Source: Neoceratodus forsteri
Lineage: Eukaryota > Chordata > Ceratodontiformes > Ceratodontidae
Length of the DNA: 64,000 bases
Direction of reading: 5' to 3'
NCBI GenBank assembly: GCA_016271365.2
Contig: CM028136.1
Location: forward strand, 465,990,001-466,054,000
How positions within the stretch are numbered: the stretch's first letter is position 1; the number at the start of each line of letters is the position of its first letter. Made by a program: the position numbers and the translations under genes. The notes beneath the pieces are model-generated. The model had not been told where the DNA came from. It did not search any database and saw only the letters and a program-made list of their open reading frames with translations. Shown piece after piece: positions 1 to 12,069 of the stretch.

Positions 1-497
1 CCTGACGTCGGGTTCAGAATGGTGGGAACCCGACTTGTGGTGATGATGGCGATCCCCGACTAGCAGGGCCTTGGAGGGCGAGGAAGGCCTGGGAGTCTTG
101 GCCTGAGAAGAGGATGAAGATTTTCTCACTGCAGCGGGGAGGCTGAGAGCTGGCCCGGAAGGAGAGCGGTCAGACCTGGAGCCAGAGCTCTGCGCGAATC
201 GGAGGCCCTAGGCAGGGGACCTGGAAGGGCCTTCTCCCTGTGCTTCTCAGCATGCTTAGGCCTTCTGCAAGAATCCCCCTTGGAAGCCATGGTCTTGAGT
301 TGCTCCTCTAGCAGGAATGCCTGTAGGGCCTTCTGGCGACGGATCCGGGTTCTGCTGTTCAGACCCTGGCAAAAGAAGCAGGACCGGGTGTCGTGGTCTG
401 GGCCTAGGCACCGGACACAGGCAGAGTGCGGATCCTTGAATGGGATCTGCTTCCCACAGGCGCACTTCGAGGAGTGACCGGAGGTCGGAGAGGACAT
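1..497 (-). pseudogene. DIRS-alpha gag, N-terminal part
   Basis: Gag-like structural protein of a DIRS retrotransposon, expected to bind and package element RNA. The ATG at 497 opens a frame with a Cys/His cluster in the first 45 residues: CxC, then DPHSAC, CLGPDHD and CxxC. This arrangement is shared by every alpha gag in the window. A basic Ser/Arg-rich tail follows. The first frame ends near 126; sequence homologous to the next part of gag continues to base 1 in another frame, so at least one frameshift is present. The start is supported by the matching ATG in the copies at 46279 and 48071. Confidence 0.7.
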
Positions 498-789
498 CAG
501 AGAAAAAACTGAACTCTGAGAACGAATTTCCCGTAGGAAAACACTTTACCACGCGTCGTAGCTAGAAACCAGGCAGAGAATTGAGGACATGCAAGTCGGC
601 GGGGAAAGAACTGGGGAATCTGGGCCGGACTGCCCCTTATGTACTACGCCTGGCGTCGGAGGCAGGACCGATGTCGGGGACGGTCCCCGCTGAAGATAGC
701 TAGCTAGAATTTTTCCGTGGGGTCCTGACGCCTGCCGGCTTCAGTCCTAATGGTGTAACCTGCTGCAAGAGCTGTGTCTTGAAGTAAGA
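498..789 (-). repeat. Left inverted terminal repeat (LITR) of DIRS-alpha copy 1
   Basis: Non-coding leader and terminal repeat upstream of the gag ATG. It shares the CTAGCTAG core and the terminal segment ending GCTGCAAGAGCTG...GAAGTAAGAT with the other alpha LITRs. DIRS terminal repeats carry the promoter, but I see no clear TATA box in this copy. Confidence 0.7.
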
Positions 790-1384
790 TCCCTTTCTTC
801 TGTAAATGGGCTGGTATCAACTTCTATATCCAGAGTGTTTCTACTGTTTGTTTTAGGTACCTCCCCCTCTTCATCTGTAAATACTGAGCAAAAATATTTG
901 TTTAGTATCTCTGCCTTTTCACAGTCTCCCTCTGCCCACCTCCTCCCCTTTATTAAGCCTCACTATCCCTCCCTTGGTCTTTCTTTGCTCCCTGATGTAC
1001 CTATAAAAGGTTTTATCCCCCTTCTTAACTGAGTTGGCTATCTTTTCCTCGGTTTAGGCCTTTGCTGTTCTTGTACCTTCCCAGCTTCCTTTGCTTTAAC
1101 TGATACAGTTCTCTGTCCTGCTCCTTCTGTGATTCCTTGTACTTCCTGAATGTTCTTTTCTCTTGAACCTTCACTGCCACTTCCTTTGAGAACCATAGTG
1201 GTTTCTTACATAGTTTTGTTTATTTGCTTCACACAAAGGCTCGTTACCTCTGTGACTGCAGTTTTTATTATTCCCCATTTTTCTTCCACCCCTCCTTCCT
1301 GCCCATTAGCTAGTGCATTCCTTAGGCACTCACCCATTTTGGCAAAGTCAGCCCTCCTTAAGTCCAGTACTTTTGCCTTTGTTA
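790..1384 (-). mobile_element. CR1-like LINE fragment (endonuclease-RT linker)
   Basis: On the minus strand this is collinear with 55.14-55.74 kb of the better preserved LINE at 53.5-56.4 kb. Shared stretches include GTAAATGG.CTGGTAT, the ACTGAGCAAAAATA-type segment and TATAAAAGGTTT. It covers the linker between the endonuclease and reverse transcriptase of ORF2, with frameshifts. Both ends are cut: DIRS-alpha copy 1 abuts at 789 and DIRS-delta copy 1 begins near 1386. No terminal features of the LINE are kept. Confidence 0.75.
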
Positions 1385-1385
1385 A

Positions 1386-1630
1386 GAGTCGCTGACCGAA
1401 GCCCTTGCTGAGAAAGGGACCACAGGTAGTCCGGAATGCTTGCCAAGGAACAGGAGGAAGGGTCCGGGCCCTTGCCCTGACACCAAACGGAGAATCTCTT
1501 CCATCTGAAGGCGTAGCATTTTCTGGTCGACTCTTGAGGACACCTCAACAACGTTGAGGACCTCGTCGGAAAGACCCAAGGCCTGGAACTCTAGCTGCTC
1601 AGGAACCAGGCCATCAGGTGCAGGGATTGA
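1386..1630 (-). pseudogene. DIRS-delta tyrosine recombinase, N-terminal fragment
   Basis: The minus strand encodes a decayed form of the conserved recombinase N-terminus. It has an STR-x-CYAFRWKRFSVW motif, where other copies have STRxTYxxKWKRFSIW, followed by a DYLWSL segment. The reading frame is lost where the element is truncated near 1386. None of the catalytic R, HxxR or Y motifs remain. Confidence 0.6.
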
Positions 1631-1633
1631 AGG

Positions 1634-3335
1634 TCAGATGGAATACCGCCCCTGACTGGCTGAGATCAGGTCCGGGTGGGCTGGAAGCCGCCTCGGAAGC
1701 CTGGAGCTGAGACTGAGAGATATGGATACCAGAATTGGCGGGGCCAGTCTGGGGCTACCAGAATCACCTCGCCTTGCCCTCCTGCATTGAGAAGCACCTT
1801 GTGGATCAATGGAAATGGGGAGGCATAGGAAGGGCCGGGTCCACAGCCTCGAGAAGGCATCCCCCTGCAGCGAGCCCTGCTGAGGGGGGCGGGCATGAAA
1901 CAGTCTCAACTTCGCATTCTCCCTGGAGGCAAACAGGTCCACCTGAGGCATGCCCAGTGGGAGAACAGATCTTGTACTACCTCCGGCAGGAGAGACCACT
2001 CGTGGGACGCAGCCCCTATCCGGCTTAGGGCATTGGCCAGAATGTTGGAGGCTCCTGCCACATGGATGGCAAGGAGATCCGCCTCCAGGCTGTGCACGAG
2101 TGACCAAATGGGGAGAGCTTCCCTGCACAGAGGCATGGAGCGCGTCCTGCCCTGGCGGTTTAGGTAGTACATGGTCGTGGTATTGTCCATCTGGACCTGA
2201 ACCACTTGACCCCGTAAAAACGGAGGGAAGGCGGTGAGGGCTAAACTAACCGCTTGAAGCTCCAGCAGGTTGATGTGGCGTCGGGACTCTCAAGGGGACC
2301 AGAGGCCGTGCGCTCTGTGCTCTCCCAGATGGGCACCCCAACCCATCAGAGAGGCATCGGTCGATAGAGAGACCGTCGGCTCGGGGTGGACAAACGGGAT
2401 GCCCTCCTGCAGATGTGCTGGAACGGTCCACCACTGGAGAGCGTTCCACATCCCTTGGGTCACTGTCACTAGTTGATCCAGGGGATTGAAGTGCTGTGAC
2501 CATTGGCTGGCCAGCCCCCATTGAAGGGGATGCATGTACCAATGGGCCACAACGGACCACGCTGGTGCAGGCCGCCATGAGGCCCAGGAGGTGCAGGAAG
2601 TCCCGGAAAGGCGAATTGACCAACCTGAAATGACTGGGCAAAGGAGGAAAGAACCTCGGCCCTGTCCGCTGGGAGCATGCTCTGGCTCGTAGAGAGTCAA
2701 GCTCTGCCCCGATGAATTTTATCACCTGCTTTGGCATGAGTTCCGACTTTGCCTCGTTGATGAGGAGGCCAACCTGAGAGCAAACCTGGAGGCCAAATCT
2801 GGATTGCGCTCCACCTCCATTCTGGAGGAGGCTGCAATCAACAAGTTACGTCTAGGTGAGGGTATACCCGGACCCTTGACACCGCGAGGAATGCTGTCAC
2901 CACTGCCATGCATTTGTGAAGACCCTGGGAGCTAGGGAAGAGGGCATGGCCGGAACTCGTGGGGGATCTCTCTGCCCTGGCGGAGGAGTCTCTGGTGGGA
3001 TGGACGGATTGGGAAGTGAAAGAATGCGTCCTGGAGGTCCAGAGAACAGAACCACATGCCTCGTTCCAAGGATGGGATTATGTGAGCCAGAGTGACCATC
3101 CTGAAGGTCTGAGACCTTAGGAACCCGTTTAGGTCATGCAGGTCTAGAATGGGGTGCCAGCCCCCCGTCCATTTCAGGACCAGGAAGTACCTGGACACAA
3201 ACCCCGGGTCTGGTGGAGGATCCGCCACCTTCCTGATCACCTCTTTTTCGAGAAGCAGGGCGATGTCGGCTCGGTGAGCGACAGGGGCTGACTGAACCTA
3301 AGTAGTCCCCTAGGTGGCGCTTGGAAAGGGCCCTT
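1634..3335 (-). pseudogene. DIRS-delta RT-RNase H-Dam-like region
   Basis: Reverse transcriptase (about 2250-3335), RNase H (about 1906-2245) and the start of the Dam-like domain (about 1634-1905) in several frames. Visible RT motifs are YFLVLKWTGGWHPILDL and LDLQDAFFHFPI. The catalytic YLDD box is degraded to HLDV near 2850. RNase H keeps a VQMDNTTTMYYLN block. The Dam-like part keeps PQVDLFASRENAKL. Multiple stops and frameshifts make this non-functional. Confidence 0.7.
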
Positions 3336-3337
3336 TC

Positions 3338-5755
3338 CTACCACCTCAACACCCAGCGGTCCATGTGATAGCGGACCAGGCGGAAAAGAGTGGCAGGCCC
3401 CCTCCCCCTAGGGGGAACCCAGGGGGGAATGACAAGGCTGGGGGCGACACCCCTCAACCCGTCACTGGGCAGGCTTGGAGGAGGGACTGGCTGATGGACC
3501 TCCTGGGCCTTTTCCTCCCTGCTTCCTGTTAGAGGAAGCCGCAGGCTTGGCTTTGGGGTGCCAAGCGTGAGCCTGCTGGCCCTGATGCTGGTGCTGTTGG
3601 GTCGGACATGCCTCAGGCGCAGAAAGCGTAAAGGACTTATGTTGTTGGCGGCCCTTGTCCTTCTGGGTGAAGGTGACCGGAGGTCAGAATAGCATTGGAC
3701 TTTTGATCCACTGAGGTGACCTTCCACTCCAGGGCCGAACAGGTCAGTCTCCAGGAAGGGGACATCCGCCAGTTTATGCTGGGTATCCGTGAAGTGGATA
3801 TCCTCAGTCATGCTCTGTGGTGCATATTTTCACGGCCGCAACTGATCTGGCACAGGAGCTCCAATGTCCAGAGCCATTTGGAGCTGTTTTGCCACTGCCC
3901 TTCCCTGGTCCTGTTACCTGCCTTGACCGTGGTCTGCAGGTCGGCCGGAGATGAGGATCACCTCATCCAGAGAGCCCATGAGGCGTGGGAGAGTGTGCCA
4001 TCAGCATGGCCCAGGCTGGCCTGGGCAGGCCAAGGGAGGAGACAGCGTACACCTTGCGCCCGGCATAGTCCAGCTTTTTGGACTCCTTGTGGGAGGCTTA
4101 TCCACATCGCGTCTCGGACGCGATGTCGGTGTCAACCCCTCCGCAGAGGGGTGTTCCAAAACTAGACAAAGAGCCAGTAGGGACCGTGATACTTCCAGGC
4201 TACTCTAGCCACATCCTGGCCCGGCGCGGACAGGAAGCCAACCGCTGCCAAAGCTCCAAGGCTGGGCCAACAATGGCTTCAGCCACCAGAAAGGCCTCCG
4301 TGGATGAATCCCCGGGTCCAGTATCTCGTCCAGGAGATGCCAGCCCGCTTGGATACAGGCTCGTAGCTGCATCCCGGTGGACTCGAGATGAGCGGAGGAG
4401 ACCCATAAAAGGACGATGGGCTCTCGTCCGCCGACTGCCCCGGAGGACTCCAGGTCAAGGGGCACTGAAACAAGGGAGGTTGTCGGGACTCCATGAAAGA
4501 GCTGCCTGGGGCCTGAGCCACCCTCCACCTGCCGAGGGCGGTCGGGGTAAGAGGTGACAGACAACCTGTGGGGCAGACCCTAACCCGACCAAGAGTCCTT
4601 GGTCAGTGCCCCCGATTTCAGTTGTGGAGGCGGAGGTTCCACCATAATCAGTGGGGCAGCTGGTTTCGGCCGAACAACTGGCCCAGGCTTGGGCACCTAG
4701 ACTACAGTGAGGGGTTGTTTCGGCCGTTTGGGTGACAGCCACTTGATGGCTGGGAAAGGCGACGGCGTCTGCTTGTTCCCGGACAGAAGTAACTGCTGCC
4801 ACATTAGGTCCTCGATGGCGTTAGCGCAATTGCGCGAAACCTCTCCTCTTCCGAGAAGGACGCAGCGAGGACGGCGGCGCCACGCTTACTTCGCATGCCC
4901 GGACCGAGACCGCCGATGTCGGAGGGATCGGCTGGACCGAGACGAGGTCCGAGACCGAGACCCTCGGTGTTTCCGAGGACAGGTCTGCGAAGGAGCGGGG
5001 GACACCCGTTCTTCCCTCAGCTCAGAAGCCTTGACCGGGGACTCCGGCACGGGAGGCACAGGCAAGTCCTTGGTCTCCACGGGGAACCGGGTGAAGAAGG
5101 CTGTCTGCTTCACCAGTCGACAGCCCGTCCGCCGGGTCGAGAAAATCTCGACGGCGTCAGCAGGTGTCTCGGCCGGGCTGACCTGATCGGGACACCATGA
5201 AGCTAGCGCCTTAGCTGCAACCGGGACTGGCGTAGGCGGTCGACTGTCCGCGAAGGACTCTCTCCCGCTTCCACGAAGCTGGACGGTGGGACTTACCTTT
5301 CGAGTTCTTTTTGGACCGAGAAGAATGTCCCGATGGCCCCTCTCCCTTCATGGAGAGGGATTGGCAAAGCTCCTTAAAAGAAGCTGTGTAGGAGGATCCC
5401 AGAGAGAGCGGGATAAATGCCTCGACCGAGGAAGATGAAGATGCAGCCTGGGCCGCCTCCTCCTCGAGGACGATCATCTGCTCGAGTTGCTCAGCCGAGC
5501 CAGCCACATGGACACCGCCCAACAGGCCTCCTTTGACTTCACCGGTGGCGCTTCTCGGGGGCACCAAGCTGTAACACGGGCAGCGGTCTTCCAGGACGCT
5601 ATGGAAACGAACGGCATAACTCGCAGGCCATGATCGCAGGGGCGGTAGGCGACGCGTGGAGTACGGATCCGTCCTGGACATTTTCTGCCCACATGGCACC
5701 GCCAAACCGAGTCGATTTGTCCATCGCAGCCGCGCGAGGGAGTAATTGACCAAGT
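3338..5755 (-). pseudogene. DIRS-delta gag remnant
   Basis: Decayed gag between the LITR and RT. A C-terminal capsid-like block near 3700-3810 (DVPFLETDLFG) aligns with the DVPYNGEVLFGE block of the alpha7 gag. An Arg/Ser-rich stretch lies at about 4890-5110, and the N-terminal segment at 5211-5753 is Ser- and Lys-rich. The frame changes several times. No clean Cys/His cluster is visible, so this gag may belong to a branch different from alpha. Confidence 0.5.
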
Positions 5756-5995
5756 CTTGAAAACTTAAGAATTAGTTTTGGGCGAATCGAGAATTAGGAT
5801 CTGAGTCTATGCTAGAGCGCGAGGGATCCTGAGCTTCCAAGCTGTAAGGAAGATCTGGCGTCATGGGGCGGAGCCAAGAGTTTTACCACCCAGGTGGGTG
5901 GGAGGAGCAAGCTTGAAGAGCTTCCGGCAAGATTCAAATCGGCAAGGAACCTGCCAGACAGTGTGGATGAACAACATATCCATGTCCCTAGAACC
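5756..5995 (-). repeat. LITR of DIRS-delta copy 1
   Basis: It contains GGCGTCATGGGGCGGAGC, GGTGGGTGGGAGGAGC and GTGTGGATGAACAACATAT. All three recur in inverted order at 48.68-48.87 kb, identifying it as a terminal repeat. The outer end lies close to 5990. Confidence 0.65.
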
Positions 5996-6409
5996 AAAAT
6001 TACTGGTTCTTTATAAGTAAGTTATTGGTTACTGTTTTTAAACAATAACTATTTAAAAAGAAGTAAACTACCAGAGTTTGTTTCAAAAAGCTCTGGAAAA
6101 CTTAACTAAAGGCTTGATTTCTGGCCGGTTACCCTGAACCGGGAGAAACTGAGAAAATAAAAATTCCTAAACTAGCTAGCGGTTTATTAACTAATACAGA
6201 AAATAAAGGCAGCAAATGAAAAATCTGAGAAAAATACTTATATTTTCGAAAGTAAATACTCAGGAATGGCTTGACGAGAAGTCTCCGAAGTGTCTTAGAA
6301 CGCAGGCAGTTGATAAGGGCAGCATTTGAAAAGTGTCACGAGCCAATGATGGTTCCATCATTAGCATACCATTCTATCTCCAGGCAGTTCTACTTCAAAG
6401 GCAGACTGC
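5996..6409. other. Unassigned A/T-rich interval
   Basis: Lies between the outer end of delta1 and the truncated recombinase of alpha2. It is A/T-rich with no convincing coding potential. A short palindrome (CCGGTT...AACCGG, six-base arms) lies near 6135-6155. The part from about 6340 may be strongly decayed alpha2 sequence, but I cannot align it with confidence. Confidence 0.4.
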
Positions 6410-6860
6410 AAGAGTCAGGAATATTAGAGAATTCCTGGGGTCAGAAACAACGCTTTCCACGACAGAAAGCGCAGCTTGCAACAGGTTGTAAGGGTGGAAG
6501 AGTGAGCCTCCCCAAAATAAACAAATCCCATGGCAGGACTGGGTCTCTAATGGGAGGTTTCAAATGAAGGATGCCTCGTAAGAAGGTGCGGGTGAGATCA
6601 GGTTGGGCAATATTTTTGCTCTCAATGGGTGCATGGTATACAGAAATGGTGGAAAAGGTGCACCTTGATACAGGAGTAGCCCAGACGGGAGTCTGAAAGG
6701 GAAAGGAGGTACTCCAGGATGAGATTTACTGGGCAGGTGAAGGGATCCAAATACCAGGCAGCAGCCCAAATGGAAAACCGCTTCCACTTCATGGAGTAAG
6801 TGTCTCTGGAGGAGGGATTCCTCACGGCCACCAGAGCATCCGCCACCCTAGAGGAAACCC
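6410..6860 (-). pseudogene. DIRS-alpha copy 2 tyrosine recombinase, N-terminal part
   Basis: The frame entering at 6846 has SSRDTYSMKWKRFSIWAA, the conserved N-terminal recombinase motif. Downstream segments corresponding to LHLRPPI-D and LTLPPL are readable only after frame changes. Homology fades near 6410, before the first catalytic arginine motif. Confidence 0.65.
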
Positions 6861-8717
6861 CAAATCATGCAGTGGCCAAGTCTGAAGGAGCCACGCATGT
6901 AGATGAAGAGACCTGAGGTCCGGGTGAATCAGAGCGCCCTGGTCCTGAGAGCACAGGTCGACAGGTCGGAGCAAAGGGGCAGAGGAGGTTCCACTGCCAA
7001 CTGATGCAACAATGGGAACCACATCGCTCGCCAGTAAGGGGCTATCAGAATCATGTCTGCCCCCTCTGACTGCAACTTGAGAAAAACTCTCTTCAGAAGC
7101 GAGATGGGAGAAAAGGCATACAGAAATATCCCTATCCAAGAGGGGGACAATGCATCTTGCCAGAAAACACCAGGCCCTGGATCTAGCGAGCAGCAACTGG
7201 GCAGTTTTGCATTGAGTGGGGACATAAAGAAGTCTAACTCGGGACTACCACACCTGCTGAAGAGATCCTCGACTATGGAGGATCGAAGCTCACACTCATG
7301 AATTTTCAACCTGGACAGACTTAGACTGTCTGACAGGACGTTTTGGATGCCTGGAACATGAACTGCTGTTAGAACCAGGTTGTGTTCTATGGCCCAATGC
7401 CAGACCCTCATGGCCCCCTTGCATAGGGGGTACAAATGAGTCCCCCTTGTTGGTTGAAATAACAGACTACCGACATGCTATCTGTCTGAATCAAGAGAGG
7501 ACCCATAAGGAGACGAGTCTGAAAGGCAAGAAGGGTAAGGAGGATTGCATGCATATCTAGCACACTGATGTGGAGATGCTGTTCCTGCTGATACCAAGTC
7601 CCTTGGGTCTGCCAAGTGAGTGCCCAAGCCCAGACAGGATGCATCTGTTTTGAGAATCTGAGAGGGAGAGTCGCCTGGAAGGAGACCCCTCTGAGAAGGT
7701 GGGAGAGGTTCACCCACCAAGACAGTGTTTGCTGCACTGGGTTGGAAACTAGGTCTCCCTGTTCCAAATTGTCCGTGCGATGGTCCCACTGAACCCTCAG
7801 GGTCCACTGAGGCACCCTCATATACAGTCGGGCTAGCAGAACAGTGACAACGGCCGCCGTCATGTGTCCCAAGAGCCTGAGGAATGACCTGGCTGGGACT
7901 TGTCATGATGAGGACACCAGGCCGGCCTGTGCTCTCAGGTGTCCTACTCTATTTGGAGCCAGTAAGGCCTTCCCTTGAGCCGAGTCTAAGATTGCAATGA
8001 TGAACTGCAGTCTTTTACTTGGCAAGAGGGAGAACTTGGGTAGGTTCAGGGTAATTCCCAGCATCGGAAACAAATTTAAGGTGATCTCCACTGTCCGGAG
8101 CAGCTGGCCTTTGGAGGGGGCTGTGAGAAGCCAATTGTCGAGCTAGGGAAAGACAAAGACCCTGTCTCCTGAGCGCCGTAGCCACTACTGCCAGGCACTT
8201 GGTGAAGACCCTAGGTGCCGAGGACAAGCCGAAGGGAAGGGCCCTGAACTGGTAGCCCTGGAAGCAAAAGTGTAGGAACCTTCTGTGAGGTCGGAAAACT
8301 TGGATGTGGAGGTAAGCATCCTGCATATCCAGGGAGCACAGCCAATCTCCATGATGAAGAAAAGAAAAATGAGAAGACCCTGAAGAGTAACCATCCTGAA
8401 GCGTTTGTATTCTACAAACACATTCAGACGGCCGAGATCCAAGACTGGTCTCAGATCGCCAGTCTTTGGGACCAGGAAGAAACGGGAATAGTAACCCTTT
8501 CCCCTTTGTTCTGCTGGAAGAGGCTCTATGGCTTTCTTGCTCAGTAGTGCCCGGATCTCCTCCTGGATAAGGGCAATGTGATCTGGACAACAGTGAGAGT
8601 GCAAGGGAGGGTTGCCCGGGGGTATCTCTTGGAACTCAAGAGTGTGCCCCCTTTCTACCAACTGAAGCACCCAGTGAGGTGATTCTGCGCCAACCGTCCA
8701 GGTAAACGGGGAAGCGA
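6861..8717 (-). pseudogene. DIRS-alpha copy 2 RT-RNase H-Dam-like region
   Basis: RT (about 7870-8717) shows FFLVPKTGDLRPVLDL, LDMQDAYLHI and LPFGLSSAPRVFTKC. The YLDD box is changed to stop-LDN near 8135, so the copy cannot be active. RNase H (about 7400-7700) has TDSMSVVCYFNQQGG. The Dam-like domain (about 7050-7240) has a decayed PELDFFMSPLNAKL block and FLYAFSP where intact copies have FLYAFPP. Several frameshifts are present. Confidence 0.75.
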
Positions 8718-8984
8718 TACCTAATGTTAGCAGCTAACACTGGATAAGGTTTGTAAATGGAGAAGTACGGCTCTCTCACTTAGCTAGCTCCCCACCAGTT
8801 ACCTGCACATTGGCTGGGGACCACAGCTTAAGCCAATTTTAGGATGATGCACCCTATATAAAGGGAGCCATTTGAGGCAGATGCACTTTAGAGTAGAGAC
8901 CCAGCTGATGGGTGGTCTACCTCGATGATGGTAGCTGGGCGACTTCACAGCAGGAACCTGAGATGAACAATACTGTTATCCTAC
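8718..8984. other. Unclassified flank beside the LINE 3' end
   Basis: Sequence between the RT break of alpha2 and the recognisable LINE 3' end. It contains ATGATGCACCCTAT (about 8848-8862), which recurs near 16663 in another unassigned stretch, so part of it may be an interspersed repeat. A TATATAAAG string near 8862 is not tied to any gene. Confidence 0.4.
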
Positions 8985-9389
8985 CTTTTATACATAGATA
9001 CATAGACAGTGTCGGCAGATAAGGCCTATGGCCCACCCAGTCTGCCCATTTGAGCTTGTAAGTTCAGTTTGTTTTCCTAGAAGTCTGTTGCCCTACCCCT
9101 GACCTCCAGAATTCCTTTATGTCTATCCCATGCATTCTTAAATCCGGTGATTGTTTCAGCCCCCACCACTTCCTTTGGTAGGGCGCCCACTTGTCCACCA
9201 CCCGCTCTGTGAAGAAATTCTTTCATGTTTCCTCTGAATCGCCCTCTCCAACTTCATCCCATGCCCTCCTGGAACATCTTTTCGCTTAAAATAGTGTTCT
9301 CCTGCACCCTGTTCCTCCCTGTAAGATACTTGTATATGTCTATCATATCCCTCTCTCTCCTCTCCTCCAGGAGTACATGTTCAGTTCCT

Positions 9390-11880
9390 TCAACCTGTCT
9401 TCATAGGACTTGTGATGCAATCCATGCACCATCTTTGTGCCCTCCTCTGAACCTTCTCTACCCTGTCTATGTCCTCACGTAGGTATGGTCTCCAGAACTG
9501 TACACTGTACTCCAGGTGGGGCCTCACTAGTGTCTTGTATAGCGGAATTATGACCTCCCTTTTCCTGCTGGTGATGACCCTGCCTATACATCCCAGCATC
9601 CTATTTGCTTTACCTGCTGCCTTGTCACACTGTTTCCCTATCTTGAGGTCATCAGAGATGATAGCCCCAAGATCCCTTTCCTGCTTGGTGCATGCTATAT
9701 CCTCACCCCCCAACTGATATATTGTGCCAGGGTTTTTGTGCCCCATATGCATTATCTTGCACTTCTTTGCATTGAATTTCAACTGCCAAACCCTGACCAT
9801 TCTTCAAGTTTCTGCAGGTCGCCTCATTCTGTCTACACCCTCCGTGTGTCTACTCTGTTACAGAGCTTTGTGTCATCAGCGTAACAGTGAAATTCTGCCT
9901 TCTAGGTCCTGCTAATGTCACTGATGAAGATGTTGAATAGGACTGGTCCCAGCACTGATCCCTGTGGTACCCCACTGGTCACTCTTCCTCTGTGGAGTGA
10001 CAGCCATTTACCACCACCCTCTGTGTCCTGCCACCCAGCCAGTTACCTACCCACCACACTACTGTCCTGCCCACACCCATATTCCTCAGTTTGTGTAATA
10101 GTCTTCTATGTGGCACAGTGTCAAAGGCCTTGCTGAAGTCCAGATAGGCCATGTCCACTGCCCTCCTGATCCACCTCCCTAGTCACCCAGTCAAAAATTC
10201 AACGAGGTTGGTCTGACATGACCTCCCCTGGTGAAACCATGCTGCCTTGGGTCCTGTAGTCCATTGACAACCAGATGTTCCACCAATCTCTCCTTCAGTA
10301 GTGCTTCCATGATCTTCCCCACTACCGAGGTGAGGCTGACTGGTCTGTAGTTCCTGCTTCCTCTTTGTTCCCACTTTGTATAAGGGGACTACATCTGCTG
10401 TCCTCCAGTCTTTGGGTACCTCCCTGTTTCCAGTGATCGGCTAAACAGGATAGCCAGAGTTCAGCCACCACCTCTCTTAGTTGTTTAAGGACCCTGGGGT
10501 GCACCCCATCTGGCCCCACTGCTTTATCAACTCTTATTTCTTCCAGTTCCTTCAGGACCCTTTCTCGTGTAAAGGGACTTGTGTCCATTTCTGCACCATT
10601 CTCACCGCACCATTCTCACCCATTGTACTCCCTTCAGACCCATTACCCTCCTCTTCCTCAGTAAAGACTGAGCAGAAATACCTGTTCAATATGTCAGCTT
10701 TACTGTTGTCATCCTCCACGCGGCCCCCATCCTCCCCCTTCAGTCTCACTATCCCTCCCTTTGTCTTTCTTTTTTCACTTATGTACCTGTAAAATGTTTT
10801 GTCCCCTCTACCCACTGATTTTGAAATATGCTCTTCTGTCTGAGCTTTGGCTTCCTTACTGACCTCCCTGCCTCCTCTTTGCTTCTCCTGGTACTCTCCC
10901 TATCCCTTCTGCCTGTGTCTTTTTGTATTGCCTGAATGCAATCTTTTTGGCTTTCACTTTCTTTGCTACCTCTTTGGAAAACCATAATGGTCTCCTCTTC
11001 CCTTTCCTCTTGCTAACTGCAATGCATAATTCTGTTGTTCTTGTAATCCCCATTTTAAATACTGCCCACTGTTCCTCAACCCCTGATTCCTGTCCCATTC
11101 CCCTTAATGCCTCTTTCAAGTATCTCCCATTTTCCCAAAGTCTGCCCCTAAAATCCAGGATACGTGTTTTGTGTGGTTTGGTTCTGCTCTTTCTGTGATT
11201 TCAAACCACAATGACTGGTGGTCACTGTTTCCCAGGTGCTCCCCACTGTTACCCCCATCACACTGTCCCTGTTTGTGAGCACAAGGTCCAGTATTGCCTT
11301 CTGCCGAGTTGGTTCCATGACCAGTTGCTTGAGGAAGGCACCTGAAGGAAGTCCAGGATAAATCTGCTCCTAGTTGATGCTGCTGCTGGATGCTCCAGTC
11401 CACGTCTGGAATACTGAAGTCTCCAACCAGTACTACCTCACCCTTGTCTGCCATCCTTTGGATGGCTAGCATCAACTCCTATCTGTTTCTTCCTCCTGGG
11501 CTGGTGGTCTATAGACCACACCTTATGGGATGGCTGTCCCCATTTTCCTTTCCAGCTTAACCCACAGTATCTCTCCCCATTTTGTTCCTCCTGGATCTCT
11601 GTGGCCCTTATGTCATTTTTCATACAGTGCCACTCCTCCTCCTTCCTGCCTGCTCTGTCTCTTCTGAATATGTTGTAGCCAAGTATGGCCATCTCCCAGT
11701 CGTGGTTATCATTACACCAGGTTTCAGTGATGGCCACAATGTCCAGGTCAGACTGCACCATGACAGCCTCAGATCTTCCATCTTGCTGCTAAGGCTCCTG
11801 GCATTTGCACACATGGCTTTCCATGATTTGACCTCCTAGACTGTTTCACTGTTCTCCAGTCCCTTCCTTGGTTGTCATTT
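9390..11880 (-). pseudogene. CR1-like LINE ORF2: endonuclease and reverse transcriptase
   Basis: ORF2 would nick target DNA and reverse transcribe LINE RNA at the nick. The APE-type endonuclease (about 11110-11770) shows ITETWCNDNHDW, VLVGDFSIPDVDW and NSDH motifs. The RT shows DKAVGPDGVHPRVLK (about 10540), AYLDFSKAFDTVPH (about 10130), YADDTKLC (about 9860) and a thumb segment ending LVRPHLEYSVQFWRPYL (about 9500). The frame shifts several times and includes stops, for example just before YADD, so no functional protein is made. Confidence 0.8.
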
Positions 11881-12069
11881 ATCCTAGTTCTCCTTGCTGT
11901 CTGCCCTTCTGCTGAATTTTGCCCCTTTTCTGCTTATCCACCTCTTGGGCACTAATCTCCATCTTTTGCACACTGCTTTGCAGAGATAGCCTCCTCTGGT
12001 TCACTGGTTCCACTGCTAGCTGTGGGGGTGAGCAAGTAGGTACCCTCCTTGCTGGCCTGCCACCCTTTG

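Larger units (their letters stand above)
1..789 (-). mobile_element. DIRS-alpha copy 1, left (5') end, cut by window edge
   Basis: Left end of a DIRS-like retrotransposon read on the minus strand. The gag start lies at 497 and the terminal repeat runs from there to about 789, where it stops at the family's characteristic GAAGTAAGAT terminus and abuts LINE sequence. The TCTAGCTAGCAGT-type core and the GCCGGCTTCAGTCCTAATGG stretch match the left ends of the copies at 46.3-46.6, 48.1-48.4 and 62.1 kb. The rest of the element lies to the left of the window. Confidence 0.8.
1386..5995 (-). mobile_element. DIRS-delta copy 1, lacking its right end
   Basis: A DIRS-like element on the minus strand with, from high to low coordinates, LITR, gag, RT, RNase H, Dam-like domain and the start of the tyrosine recombinase. 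The recombinase is cut at about 1386, so its catalytic half, the ICR and the RITR are missing. The LITR contains GATGAACAACATAT and GGGCGGAGC, which recur inverted at 48.68-48.91 kb and define the delta family. RNase H residues resemble the gamma element at 38-39 kb more than the alpha copies. Confidence 0.75.
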
